NCBI GenBank assembly: GCA_947164985.1
Contig: CAMUYI010000012.1
Location: 1 to 48,975, forward strand
From: an uncultured Bacteroidales bacterium
GTDB taxonomy: Bacteria > Bacteroidota > Bacteroidia > Bacteroidales > Paludibacteraceae
Reading direction: 5' to 3'
Length of the DNA: 48,975 nt
Position 1 is the stretch's first letter. Each line of letters starts with the position of its first letter. The notes below the pieces were generated by a model. That model was not told the origin of the DNA. It did not search any database and worked only from the letters and a program-made list of their open reading frames with translations. Position numbers and translations under genes: made by a program. This document shows positions 16,502 through 23,682 of the stretch, in pieces.

Positions 16502-16525
16502 AAAAGCAGCCGTGTGGCTGCTTTT
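16502..16525 (+). terminator. Intrinsic terminator / attenuator in the metK leader
   Basis: A 10-bp stem, AAAAGCAGCC / GGCTGCTTTT, closes a GTGT loop and ends in a T run. Bases 16504-16509 (AAGCAG) are exactly complementary to CTGCTT at 16462-16467 in the riboswitch loop, giving a ready-made antiterminator. Confidence 0.75.
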
Positions 16526-16536
16526 ATCGTTAAAAG

Positions 16537-16592
16537 GTTAAAATGGTCACTGCGTGACGTTAAATCGTTAAGATGGTCACTACGTGACGTTA
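16537..16592 (+). repeat. Variable-stem hairpin repeats D1 and D2
   Basis: D1 (16537-16563) has GTTAAAATG, stem GTCAC-TGC-GTGAC, GTTAA. D2 (16567-16592) has GTTAAGATG, stem GTCAC-TAC-GTGAC, GTTA. They are located between the attenuator and metK. Confidence 0.85.
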
Positions 16593-16607
16593 CTATGCAG
16601 CGAGAAA

Positions 16608-16658
16608 TAAACGTGCAACGCACCATTTTAACTTATTAACGTCGAAGACCAGTTTAAC
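16608..16658 (-). repeat. Variable-stem hairpin repeats D3 and D4 (opposite orientation)
   Basis: D3 (16608-16632) reads GTTAAAATG, stem GTGC-GTT-GCAC, GTTTA. D4 (16636-16658) reads GTTAAACTG, stem GTC-TTC-GAC, GTTAA. A further partial unit (GTGC-TTACA-GCAC, 16667-16679) reaches to within ten bases of the metK start. Confidence 0.8.
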
Positions 16659-16687
16659 TATTTAACGTGCTTACAGCACATAATATA

Positions 16688-17986
16688 ATGCATTATTTAT
16701 TTACATCAGAATCGGTGTCGGAAGGACATCCGGACAAAGTGAGTGACCAGATATCGGATGCGATACTGGACAATATGTTAGCGCAAGACCCGCAGGCACA
16801 CGTAGCGTGCGAGACGTTGTGTACGACAGGACAGGTGGTGATCGCCGGTGAAGTGAGTTGCAAAGGATGGGTAGATATCCAGAAGATCGCCCGTAAGACG
16901 ATTGCCGATATCGGTTACACGAAAGCCGATTATAAGTTCGAAGCAGAGAGTTGTGGCATCCTGACGGCGCTGCATGCGCAGTCCGCGGATATCGACATGG
17001 GCGTGAGTCGCGCCAATGCAGAGGAGCAAGGAGCCGGCGACCAAGGTATGATGTTCGGCTATGCCACCGACGAGACGGATAACTACATGCCGCTGACCCT
17101 CGACCTGGCGCACACGCTGGTCTATACGCTGGCCCGCATTCGCAAAGAGGGCAAGCAGATGACCTATCTTCGTCCGGACAGCAAATCGCAAGTCACCATC
17201 GAGTACGACGCGGTCTATGACCGAGATGGAAAGCCATGCGGTCAGCGGCCGGTTCGTATCGATACGATCGTATTAAGCACCCAGCATGATGAGGTTACGG
17301 GTGAGGGGTTACCGGTTACGGGCGAGATGATCAAAAAGGATATCATCGATATCCTGTTGCCGCGTGTAGCGACGCGAGACAGCCGGTATAGTCACCTGCT
17401 GCATGAGTTCTTGGCGGACAAGAACGCGAAGTTATTGGTGAACCCGACGGGTAACTTCGTGATCGGCGGTCCTCACGGTGATACAGGTCTGACAGGAAGA
17501 AAGATCATCGTAGATACCTACGGCGGTCGCGGGGCACACGGCGGCGGTGCTTTTTCGGGTAAGGATCCATCGAAAGTGGATCGTTCGGCTGCTTATGCGG
17601 CTCGTTGGATCGCGAAACATCTGGTAGCTGCCGGTGTAGCGCACGAGGTGCTGGTTCAGGTGAGTTACGCCATCGGTGTAGCGGAACCCGTTTCGCTCTA
17701 CGTGAACACGTACGGCACGGCGATCGTACCGATGAGCGATGCGGAGATAGCAGCAAAGGTAGCGCAGCTGTTTGACCTGCGTCCGGCAGCCATCATCCGT
17801 GATCTGAAGTTGACACAACCGATATACGAAGAAACCGCGAAGTACGGTCATGTAGGTCGTACGAACGAGGTGGTGACGAAGACTTTCTTCGATTCGGACG
17901 GTAATATTTTCACCCGCGAAGTAGAACTATTCACATGGGAAAAATTGGATCGCTTAGCAGCCGTCAAGGCCGCATTTGGCTTGTAA
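16688..17986 (+). CDS. metK: S-adenosylmethionine synthetase
   Basis: Makes SAM from ATP and methionine. Family signatures: [20 protein letters not shown] at the N-terminus, [15 protein letters not shown] (ATP site) and [20 protein letters not shown] (P-loop-like). The start is the ATG at 16688 ([17 protein letters not shown]); an upstream in-frame GTG at 16667 lies in a hairpin repeat. The 432-aa length is near the Bacteroidetes norm. The stretch [12 protein letters not shown] replaces the usual short loop after STQHDE and is encoded by the TTACCGGTTACGGG repeat. Control by SAM-II attenuation is predicted. The gene overlaps lspA by 52 bp. Confidence 0.97.
   Translation: MHYLFTSESVSEGHPDKVSDQISDAILDNMLAQDPQAHVACETLCTTGQVVIAGEVSCKGWVDIQKIARKTIADIGYTKADYKFEAESCGILTALHAQSADIDMGVSRANAEEQGAGDQGMMFGYATDETDNYMPLTLDLAHTLVYTLARIRKEGKQMTYLRPDSKSQVTIEYDAVYDRDGKPCGQRPVRIDTIVLSTQHDEVTGEGLPVTGEMIKKDIIDILLPRVATRDSRYSHLLHEFLADKNAKLLVNPTGNFVIGGPHGDTGLTGRKIIVDTYGGRGAHGGGAFSGKDPSKVDRSAAYAARWIAKHLVAAGVAHEVLVQVSYAIGVAEPVSLYVNTYGTAIVPMSDAEIAAKVAQLFDLRPAAIIRDLKLTQPIYEETAKYGHVGRTNEVVTKTFFDSDGNIFTREVELFTWEKLDRLAAVKAAFGL
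17293..17322. repeat. GGTTACC/GGTTACG repeat inside metK
   Basis: Contains GGTTACGGG, GAGGGG and the core TTACCGGTTACGGG. Translated as [10 protein letters not shown]. The core is shared with the GSCFA gene (6757-6786) and the DegT gene (22159-22187). Confidence 0.8.
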
Positions 17987-18483
17987 TAGGCATCGTACTT
18001 GGGTCACTGGTGATCGACCAGTCCATAAAGTTGTATATCGCCACGCATTATGCGTTGGGCGAGAGCCATGAGGTGTTCTCCTGGTTCTGGTTATGCTACG
18101 TAGAGAACAACGGTATGGCGTTTGGTATCGAGTGGTTCAGCAAGTTAGCGCTGACGCTCTTCCGGTTGGTAGCAGTAGGCCTATTAGGATGGTATATACA
18201 TACCTTGATCAAGAAAGAAGAGACCTCCACCGGCTTTATTGCCACGATCGCTTTTATCATCGCAGGTGCGTTAGGAAACATCATCGACTGCGTATTCTAC
18301 GGTAAGCTCTTCGGCTATGCAGGCTGGTTCTACGGACGAGTGGTTGATATGTTCTATTTTCCGCTGATCCGTAACGGAGCGGGTGAGGTGCTTTTCTTCC
18401 GACCGGTATTTAATTTTGCAGACAGTTGTATCACATGTGCAGTAGGAGTCATATTACTATTTTACTGGCGCTCTTTGCGGTAA
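17935..18483 (+). CDS. lspA: Lipoprotein signal peptidase (signal peptidase II)
   Basis: Aspartyl protease that removes signal peptides from lipoproteins in the inner membrane. The catalytic aspartates are D118 in [10 protein letters not shown] and D163 in VFNFADSCI. The substrate-facing ENNGMAFGI motif is at about 58-65. Four hydrophobic helices are visible and the length is 182 aa. The start overlaps metK by 52 bp because no alternative start exists closer to the first helix. It is followed, again with overlap, by a lipoprotein gene that is itself a substrate class. Confidence 0.95.
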   Translation: MGKIGSLSSRQGRIWLVIGIVLGSLVIDQSIKLYIATHYALGESHEVFSWFWLCYVENNGMAFGIEWFSKLALTLFRLVAVGLLGWYIHTLIKKEETSTGFIATIAFIIAGALGNIIDCVFYGKLFGYAGWFYGRVVDMFYFPLIRNGAGEVLFFRPVFNFADSCITCAVGVILLFYWRSLR

Positions 18484-18956
18484 TGATCGTCAGTTGTCGA
18501 CCGGAAGGCATCATGAGTTCGCGTCAGATGCGCGAGGTGCTGATCGACCTTCATAAGACGGAGGGAGCCATCCAGGCGGCCGGCGTGCGTTATGATGCGT
18601 ACGAAGAGCGGGATATGTACTACGCGCAGGTATTAGAGAAACACGGCATCACGCAGGCGCAGTTCGATTCGTCGATCGTATGGTACACTGCCCATCCGCA
18701 GTTTTTCAATAAGATCTACCCGAAAGTGCTCAAAGAAATCAAAGAAGAAGAGCAGGCTTATATAGAAGCGCACCAAGACGAATTGGCGATGTTAATACCG
18801 GCAGAGACGGACACAACCGTAACGCAGAAGGTCTTCACCCGTTACGATCTGGATAGTGTGCTTTGGGTACAGCGAAACGGATACCCCAACTCGTGGAATC
18901 CCTTAGTGCATGATCTTAAAGATGAGCTCTTTCCACAGATCGGCGTCCTTCGCTGA
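18435..18956 (+). CDS. DUF4296 lipoprotein
   Basis: Begins [20 protein letters not shown] followed by the lipobox Cys. I prefer the ATG at 18435 to the upstream TTG at 18426. The body matches the DUF4296 pattern common in Bacteroidetes: M-x-x-V-L-x-D-L-H-K-x-E (QMREVLIDLHKTEGAI), then YAQVLEKHGITQAQFDSSIV and YTAHPQFFNKIY. Function unknown. Overlaps lspA by 49 bp and the convergent holA by 54 bp. Confidence 0.88.
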   Translation: MCSRSHITILLALFAVMIVSCRPEGIMSSRQMREVLIDLHKTEGAIQAAGVRYDAYEERDMYYAQVLEKHGITQAQFDSSIVWYTAHPQFFNKIYPKVLKEIKEEEQAYIEAHQDELAMLIPAETDTTVTQKVFTRYDLDSVLWVQRNGYPNSWNPLVHDLKDELFPQIGVLR

Positions 18957-19934
18957 GGGATTATTGACGCCCTTGAGTCGCGCATCCATCTCACGTAAGT
19001 AACCGACGATAAGGAAGGTCTTACCGGCAGGATAACGTCTTGCCGCCATCTCATAATCTTTGACGAAATAGGGATTGATGCCCAACTCTCTGGCTACCGC
19101 CGCCTGCGACTTATCCGGCATGTAATGATACATGAGCAAATTGGAGAAGAAGGTAAAGAGCGGAGCTATCTCGCGGATCATGACATGATCTTTCGTGGAC
19201 GCGAAATAGAGGGCGATGCGGTTCGCTTTGACGATATCGCCGCGAATAAGCGCCGCCTGCAATTCCATGATATTATAATCTTTAGAGATACCGATATTCC
19301 GCTCGACGAGCGCGGCATCGATGGTATGGACGCCCTCAGGACGTCCTGCTATCAGCTTATCCAACGCCCCCACGATAGCCGAGAGGTCCGTACCGATATG
19401 ATCCGCCAATAAAGGCGCTACTTTGGGATCGATCTGTATCTCGGGATGTTCTTTCTTGTAGTCCGCTATATAGGCGCTGATCCAGCGTTCGACCTCATAG
19501 TCCCGCAGCTTATCGGACTGCATCCAAACGACCTGCGGATGCTCTGCGATCTTCTTCCATAGGTTCTGCCGTTTGTCGGGTTTGCCGTTGAAGCAGATGA
19601 CGAGTACGGTCTGCGGCATGACGGCTGTGAGATAAGCTTCAAGGGCATCCCATTTCTTAACGGTCTGCGCTTCGCGCACGATAACAACCTTCCGTCCTCC
19701 CATCATCGCGTATCCGCGTGCGGCACTGATGACCGGGCCAATATCCGCGCCCTGCAGATCGCGTCCGTAGACGACCTGCTGGTCAAACTCCCGCGCCATC
19801 TCATCCAGCGCGTTTTCGGCAATGAAGTCATACAGCCGGTCGATATAATAGGGTTCTTCGCCGCACAGGACATAGATCGGTGCGTACTTACCGGCCTTGA
19901 GGTCGGCCATGATATCAGGGAACTTTTTGGTCAT
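18903..19934 (-). CDS. holA: DNA polymerase III delta subunit
   Basis: Clamp-loader subunit that opens the beta clamp. The N-terminus (APIYVLCGEEPYYIDRLYDF) is the typical HolA start. Degenerate AAA+ features follow, and the C-terminal collar region includes NPYFVKDYEMAARRYPAGKT. The 343-aa length is normal. It is the last gene of the long minus-strand train and overlaps the membrane-protein gene by one base and the convergent DUF4296 gene by 54 bp. Confidence 0.92.
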   Translation of the reverse strand: MTKKFPDIMADLKAGKYAPIYVLCGEEPYYIDRLYDFIAENALDEMAREFDQQVVYGRDLQGADIGPVISAARGYAMMGGRKVVIVREAQTVKKWDALEAYLTAVMPQTVLVICFNGKPDKRQNLWKKIAEHPQVVWMQSDKLRDYEVERWISAYIADYKKEHPEIQIDPKVAPLLADHIGTDLSAIVGALDKLIAGRPEGVHTIDAALVERNIGISKDYNIMELQAALIRGDIVKANRIALYFASTKDHVMIREIAPLFTFFSNLLMYHYMPDKSQAAVARELGINPYFVKDYEMAARRYPAGKTFLIVGYLREMDARLKGVNNPSAKDADLWKELIFKIMH

Positions 19935-21556
19935 CAGTAATCAGAAGGGATATAAATCATGTATTTGTATTGGGAGCGGTCTATCTCGCGGTAGCCTTCA
20001 CTTCGTAGCATCTCTTCTAACCGGCTATGCCGATCTCCATAGATCTTTTTGGTCTTGAACCGAGGTGAGTACGAACAGAAAACGATCGGGTGTTCGGCTT
20101 CGATAATGGGTTGATACTTAGCGGTATACACCGAATCGAAGATATTGGACCAGAATTCATTGTAAAGGGCAGTCTGACAGCCGGTGATAGCCCGCATAAG
20201 GTGCATGTCTGCCCCAAACGCGAGCACAGGCTGCTCATATTGGAGGGTCAAACTATCATGATCCGCGATAATCTGCCGCATGTAGGTTTCTTCTTTGTCC
20301 GTAATTCGGATATGGGTGTATGGTGCAATATGCGATGGTGTATTCGAAACGCGGAGGTTACTACTACCAACGCTGTTGATCGAGAAACGGATCATGACCG
20401 TGACCGCAAAGATCGCGAGGACAGGAAAGAGATACCGCCGCATCGAATCCTCGTATTGCACCGCCGCAACGGGGAGCAGACAGAGCACAGCCGGGAAAAG
20501 TTTAAGCCACGCCACATCGGTACCCATGGTCGCAATCATCAAAATGATTGCCCCTATTGGTAATTGGTAATTGGATATTTCTATCGATCGGCAAAGCCGT
20601 GCAAATTTTTGATTTATGATTTTAAATTTGGGATTTGTGAACGATAAGACCAGACAGCCGGCAGAAATCATGTAGGTCAGGTCGATGTTATACCATTTCC
20701 ATGTCGGGATGGCGAAGGAGACGTAACAACTGAGCAGAGCACCGACAAGGACGCCTGCGGCAATTGGTAATTTGTAATTTGTGATTTCTGTCGATCGGCA
20801 GAGCCGTGGTGATTTGTGATTTATATAATAACCTATCGCCAAGGTGCCACCCCACATAATGAGGTAGAGCAAGAGAACATAAGCACGTTCCCAGAGGGCG
20901 GATATCATCTCTCCTATTCCGTGGCTACCCATCGCCGGATCCATCGACACCGGCGTGATGAGGGCGTAGCCTACGATATAGACAAGGCCGGCTGACAAAG
21001 CGACTATCGGCACCAACCACAGGCTCTTCTTGCGCCACAAAGGAATGAGAATTAGCAGCACCAATATATTCGGGAAGCGGACAGTAACCGCGAGACCTGC
21101 CAAGATAGCGGTTAGGATTTGTCGTTTGTCGTTTGTCGTTTGTCGTTGGACTGCACTGACCCAGATAGCGGATAAGAGGAGGACGGTGAGGGTACCTGAA
21201 CTAAACTCTTGGAAAGCGCCATAGTTCATGAAGGCAAAGGCGAGAGCGAGCCAATGGATATTGCTACGTCGTTGCTCTTTGGTCAGCAAGGTGCAATAAG
21301 GCAGCACAATAGCAGCCGCTACCGTGCCCCAGGCTGCGAGCCGCAACATGAGCAGGTTAGCCCCGAAGAGCCGCACCAGTGCAGCACCGGAGAGGATTGT
21401 ACCTATCGCCATCCATCCACACTCGAGCGTTTGGAACTTATAGAGCCAATAGGGCGGATCTAAATGATTGCCGAAGCCCGCAAAAACGAACCACAGTGAC
21501 CAGCCGATAGCGAAGAGCAAAAGGCTTACTGATAGTATGTCTTTATAAGATCGCAT
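19934..21556 (-). CDS. Polytopic membrane protein, GT-C/ArnT-like, with three repeat-derived inserts
   Basis: 540 residues and about eleven hydrophobic segments, with a soluble C-terminal part (from about residue 420) containing YEQPVLAFGADMHLMRAITG. Topology resembles GT-C glycosyltransferases that use polyprenyl-phosphate sugars, but no catalytic D/E motif in the first loop can be named with certainty. Three loops are encoded by repeats: VQRQTTNDKRQ (TTGTCGT units at 21118-21148), NHKSPRLCRSTEITNYKLPI, and a second copy ending FARLCRSIEISNYQLPIG. The last two are related to each other. It overlaps the aminotransferase gene by 31 bp. Confidence 0.7.
   Translation of the reverse strand: MRSYKDILSVSLLLFAIGWSLWFVFAGFGNHLDPPYWLYKFQTLECGWMAIGTILSGAALVRLFGANLLMLRLAAWGTVAAAIVLPYCTLLTKEQRRSNIHWLALAFAFMNYGAFQEFSSGTLTVLLLSAIWVSAVQRQTTNDKRQILTAILAGLAVTVRFPNILVLLILIPLWRKKSLWLVPIVALSAGLVYIVGYALITPVSMDPAMGSHGIGEMISALWERAYVLLLYLIMWGGTLAIGYYINHKSPRLCRSTEITNYKLPIAAGVLVGALLSCYVSFAIPTWKWYNIDLTYMISAGCLVLSFTNPKFKIINQKFARLCRSIEISNYQLPIGAIILMIATMGTDVAWLKLFPAVLCLLPVAAVQYEDSMRRYLFPVLAIFAVTVMIRFSINSVGSSNLRVSNTPSHIAPYTHIRITDKEETYMRQIIADHDSLTLQYEQPVLAFGADMHLMRAITGCQTALYNEFWSNIFDSVYTAKYQPIIEAEHPIVFCSYSPRFKTKKIYGDRHSRLEEMLRSEGYREIDRSQYKYMIYIPSDY
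20555..20640. repeat. Composite repeat, copy 1, in the GT-C-like gene
   Basis: GGTAATT heptamers (TTGGTAATTGGTAATTGGAT) are followed by ATCGATCGGCAAAGCCGTG and then ATTTGTGA-type AT-rich heptamers. It is translated in frame. Confidence 0.75.
20762..20826. repeat. Composite repeat, copy 2, in the GT-C-like gene
   Basis: AATTGGTAATTTGTAATTTG is followed by GTCGATCGGCAGAGCCGTG and GATTTGTGATTTAT. The layout matches copy 1 about 205 bp away: the TCGATCGGC(A)RAGCCGTG middle is conserved and the flanks are diverged. Confidence 0.75.
21118..21148. repeat. TTGTCGT heptamer repeat (four units)
   Basis: Four TTGTCGT units in the GT-C-like gene encode the polar loop QRQTTNDKRQ on the minus strand. Confidence 0.85.
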
Positions 21557-22671
21557 ATGGTGTTTACTTGCTCGATCGTCAGGTCATAGAAGAGCGGCAG
21601 ACGCACGAGGCAATCGGCATAACGGTCGCACTCGGGCAGTTGACGTCCGTCATGACGGGACTTATAGAACTCGCTGCTATGCAGGCTCAGATAATGGAAG
21701 ACCGCTCCTACCCCATTCTCTTTGAGGTACTTGATGAGGGCAGTACGCGCTTCGAGGGTCGGCAGCACGAGGTAGAACATATGGGCATTATTGGTCGCAT
21801 AATCCGGTATATCCGGCAAGGTAAAACAGCCCTTGTCTGCCAACGGTTTGAGACGCTTCTGATAGGTCTCCCATATGTATTTGCGTTTATGCTGGATGGC
21901 ATCGATATTCTCCAGTTGCGCCCATAGGAAAGCGGCATTCACTTCGCTGGGCAGGAAAGAGGAGCCCATATCGACCCAGCCATATTTATTGACCTCTCCG
22001 CGGAAGAACTCGGCACGGTTGGTACCTTTCTCCCAGATGATCTCGGCACGGCGAATGAATCGCTCATCGTTCACCACGAGCAGACCACCTTCACCTCCGG
22101 CGGTGATATTCTTCGTCTCATGGAAGCTGAAGGCCGATAGGTGGCCTATCGCGCCGAGGGGTAATGGCTTACCGGTTACGGGTGAGCGGTAGTAACTATC
22201 GATCGCTTGTGCGGCATCTTCGACCACGAGCAGATGATGCTTGTTGGCGATCGCCATGATAGCGTCCATATCACATGCTACACCGGCATAATGCACAGGT
22301 ACGATGACCTTGGTTCGCGGTGTGATAAGGGCTTCGATCGTCTCGGCATCGAGGTTCGGATTGCGTTTCATGCTATCGGCAAACACCACTTTCGCCCCTT
22401 CGCGCAGGAAAGCCAAAGCGGTAGAGACGAAGGTATAGGACGGGATGATGACTTCATCGCCCGGCTGGAGATCGCACAGCATGGCGCACATCTCGAGTGC
22501 GTCCGTACCGGAGGTAGTGAGCAGACATTTGCGGAAACCATAGCGCTCTTCGAACCACGCCTGGCAGCGCTTGGTGAACATACCATTACCGGATAACTTA
22601 CCGTTATACACGGCCTGGTACATGTAATGGGCTTCTTTGCCCGTCAGAGTTGGTCTGTTAAAATCTATCAT
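21526..22671 (-). CDS. DegT/DnrJ/EryC1-type sugar aminotransferase (WecE/RffA-like)
   Basis: PLP-dependent enzyme that puts an amino group on a nucleotide-linked keto-sugar. The N-terminus FNRPTLTGKEAHYMYQAVYNGKLSGNGMFTKRC matches dTDP-4-amino-4,6-dideoxygalactose transaminases. The PLP lysine is in AFSFHETKNITAGGEGG (about residues 177-193). The 381-aa length is normal. The loop YYRSPVTGKPLPLGAIGH contains about ten residues encoded by the TTACCGGTTACGGG repeat, where relatives read Y-Y-x-G-K-P-L-G. It lies next to an SDR enzyme, so the pair probably makes a dideoxy-amino sugar for the surrounding cluster. Confidence 0.92.
   Translation of the reverse strand: MIDFNRPTLTGKEAHYMYQAVYNGKLSGNGMFTKRCQAWFEERYGFRKCLLTTSGTDALEMCAMLCDLQPGDEVIIPSYTFVSTALAFLREGAKVVFADSMKRNPNLDAETIEALITPRTKVIVPVHYAGVACDMDAIMAIANKHHLLVVEDAAQAIDSYYRSPVTGKPLPLGAIGHLSAFSFHETKNITAGGEGGLLVVNDERFIRRAEIIWEKGTNRAEFFRGEVNKYGWVDMGSSFLPSEVNAAFLWAQLENIDAIQHKRKYIWETYQKRLKPLADKGCFTLPDIPDYATNNAHMFYLVLPTLEARTALIKYLKENGVGAVFHYLSLHSSEFYKSRHDGRQLPECDRYADCLVRLPLFYDLTIEQVNTICDLIKTYYQ
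22159..22187. repeat. GGTTACC/GGTTACG repeat inside the aminotransferase gene
   Basis: Contains GGCTTACCGGTTACGGGTGA; the core equals that in metK and the GSCFA gene. Translated on the minus strand as SPVTGKPLP. Confidence 0.8.
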
Positions 22672-22683
22672 AGTGTGTAGTAT

Positions 22684-23682
22684 TTATTCGTAGTCTGCTT
22701 CGGTGCCCCATATCTTGGCAAAACGTTGTGCGGCGCGTTCGTTCTTGAGCCAAACGCAGTAGTCATGCCAATTATAACGAGGTTCGTAGCCTAATTCCTT
22801 TTTTGTTTTGGTTATATCGAGTATATACTGCGAGCAGAGGGGTTTCTCGGGTGCATAGGTGACCTCGGACTTATGTCCTTCGGGTCCGAACACATCGATG
22901 ATGGCTCGGATACGTTCCTCAAGGGACGAACCGCCGGATCCGATATTATAGATACCTCCGTCATGAGTGACCGTCGCACATTTCTCGATGATCTGCAGGA
23001 AATCCTCTACATGGCAGGTCTCAAGTACGCGGGTCGGATCGCCCCATATCTCGATGGGTTCCCCTTTCTCGGCTTTGGCGATGAAGAACCAATCATTGAT
23101 GAGGGTCTTCTTGCCGTCGGTGAAGGTATAATGGTTCGGATGATACTGATAGACCTTGGACAGGCGGACGATGAAACGCTGCAGCCCGTACTCGCGATGG
23201 TACATCTCGATCATCTCGACGGCAGCAATCTTGGCAATGACGTACATCTGATGGTCGCCTACCAGAGGTACGCGTTTCTCGGCATCGGCAGAGATAGGTT
23301 CACGACTACCAAAGAGGTAATGTATATCGAAGAGGGTCTGCGGGAAGATGATACGCGGGATCTTATTCTCCCGCATCCATTCCAATATGTTAAACGTACC
23401 CTTGATGATCGAGTTGATATAGCGTTCCGCCACGTAGCCCTCCATGGAAGCCGGCAGGTCACCTGCAAAATCAGCCACCACGTCGATGTCGGTCGGCAGT
23501 TGGGCAAAAGAGGTTTTGTCCGTTATATCGATAGAGTAATACGGGATGTCATAATCCGCAAAGAAACCTCCGTCATCTTTCCGACGGCTTGCCGCAATCA
23601 CTCTCCACCCCAGTTTATGGAAATGGAGCGTTATGTATGCGCCTAAATTACCGGTTGCACCGAGTACTAAGATGGATTTCAT
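22684..23682 (-). CDS. NAD-dependent epimerase/dehydratase (extended SDR)
   Basis: 332 residues with the Rossmann start ILVLGATGNLGAYIT (G-x-x-G-x-x-G) and the catalytic YVIAK (Y-x-x-x-K). A typical substrate region follows (THDGGIYNIGSGGSSLEERI). It resembles UDP- or dTDP-sugar epimerases/reductases; the exact reaction cannot be read. It overlaps the ATP-grasp gene by 4 bp (ATGA) and lies 12 bp before the aminotransferase gene, so sequential action is plausible. Confidence 0.88.
   Translation of the reverse strand: MKSILVLGATGNLGAYITLHFHKLGWRVIAASRRKDDGGFFADYDIPYYSIDITDKTSFAQLPTDIDVVADFAGDLPASMEGYVAERYINSIIKGTFNILEWMRENKIPRIIFPQTLFDIHYLFGSREPISADAEKRVPLVGDHQMYVIAKIAAVEMIEMYHREYGLQRFIVRLSKVYQYHPNHYTFTDGKKTLINDWFFIAKAEKGEPIEIWGDPTRVLETCHVEDFLQIIEKCATVTHDGGIYNIGSGGSSLEERIRAIIDVFGPEGHKSEVTYAPEKPLCSQYILDITKTKKELGYEPRYNWHDYCVWLKNERAAQRFAKIWGTEADYE

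Larger units (their letters stand above)
15888..16687. other. 800-bp intergenic control region between the BspA-like gene and metK
   Basis: It contains one minus-strand promoter (for the BspA-like gene), three plus-strand promoter-like sequences about 160-230 bp apart, and a possible 34-aa ORF. It also has two perfect-stem hairpins (TTCGAGG/CCTCGAA at 16270-16312 enclosing ATTTCTT/AAGAAAT; GCAC/GTGC at 16322-16333), a SAM-II riboswitch with terminator, and five hairpin repeats. No larger gene is seen. Confidence 0.75.

Noticed and set aside
11137..16658. Possible CRISPR array
   Set aside because: Units are short, palindromic, in both orientations, separated by genes, and lack unique spacers of even length. 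No cas genes are present.
16667..16687. GTG start for metK at 16667
   Set aside because: The seven extra codons lie in a hairpin repeat; MetK begins [14 protein letters not shown].
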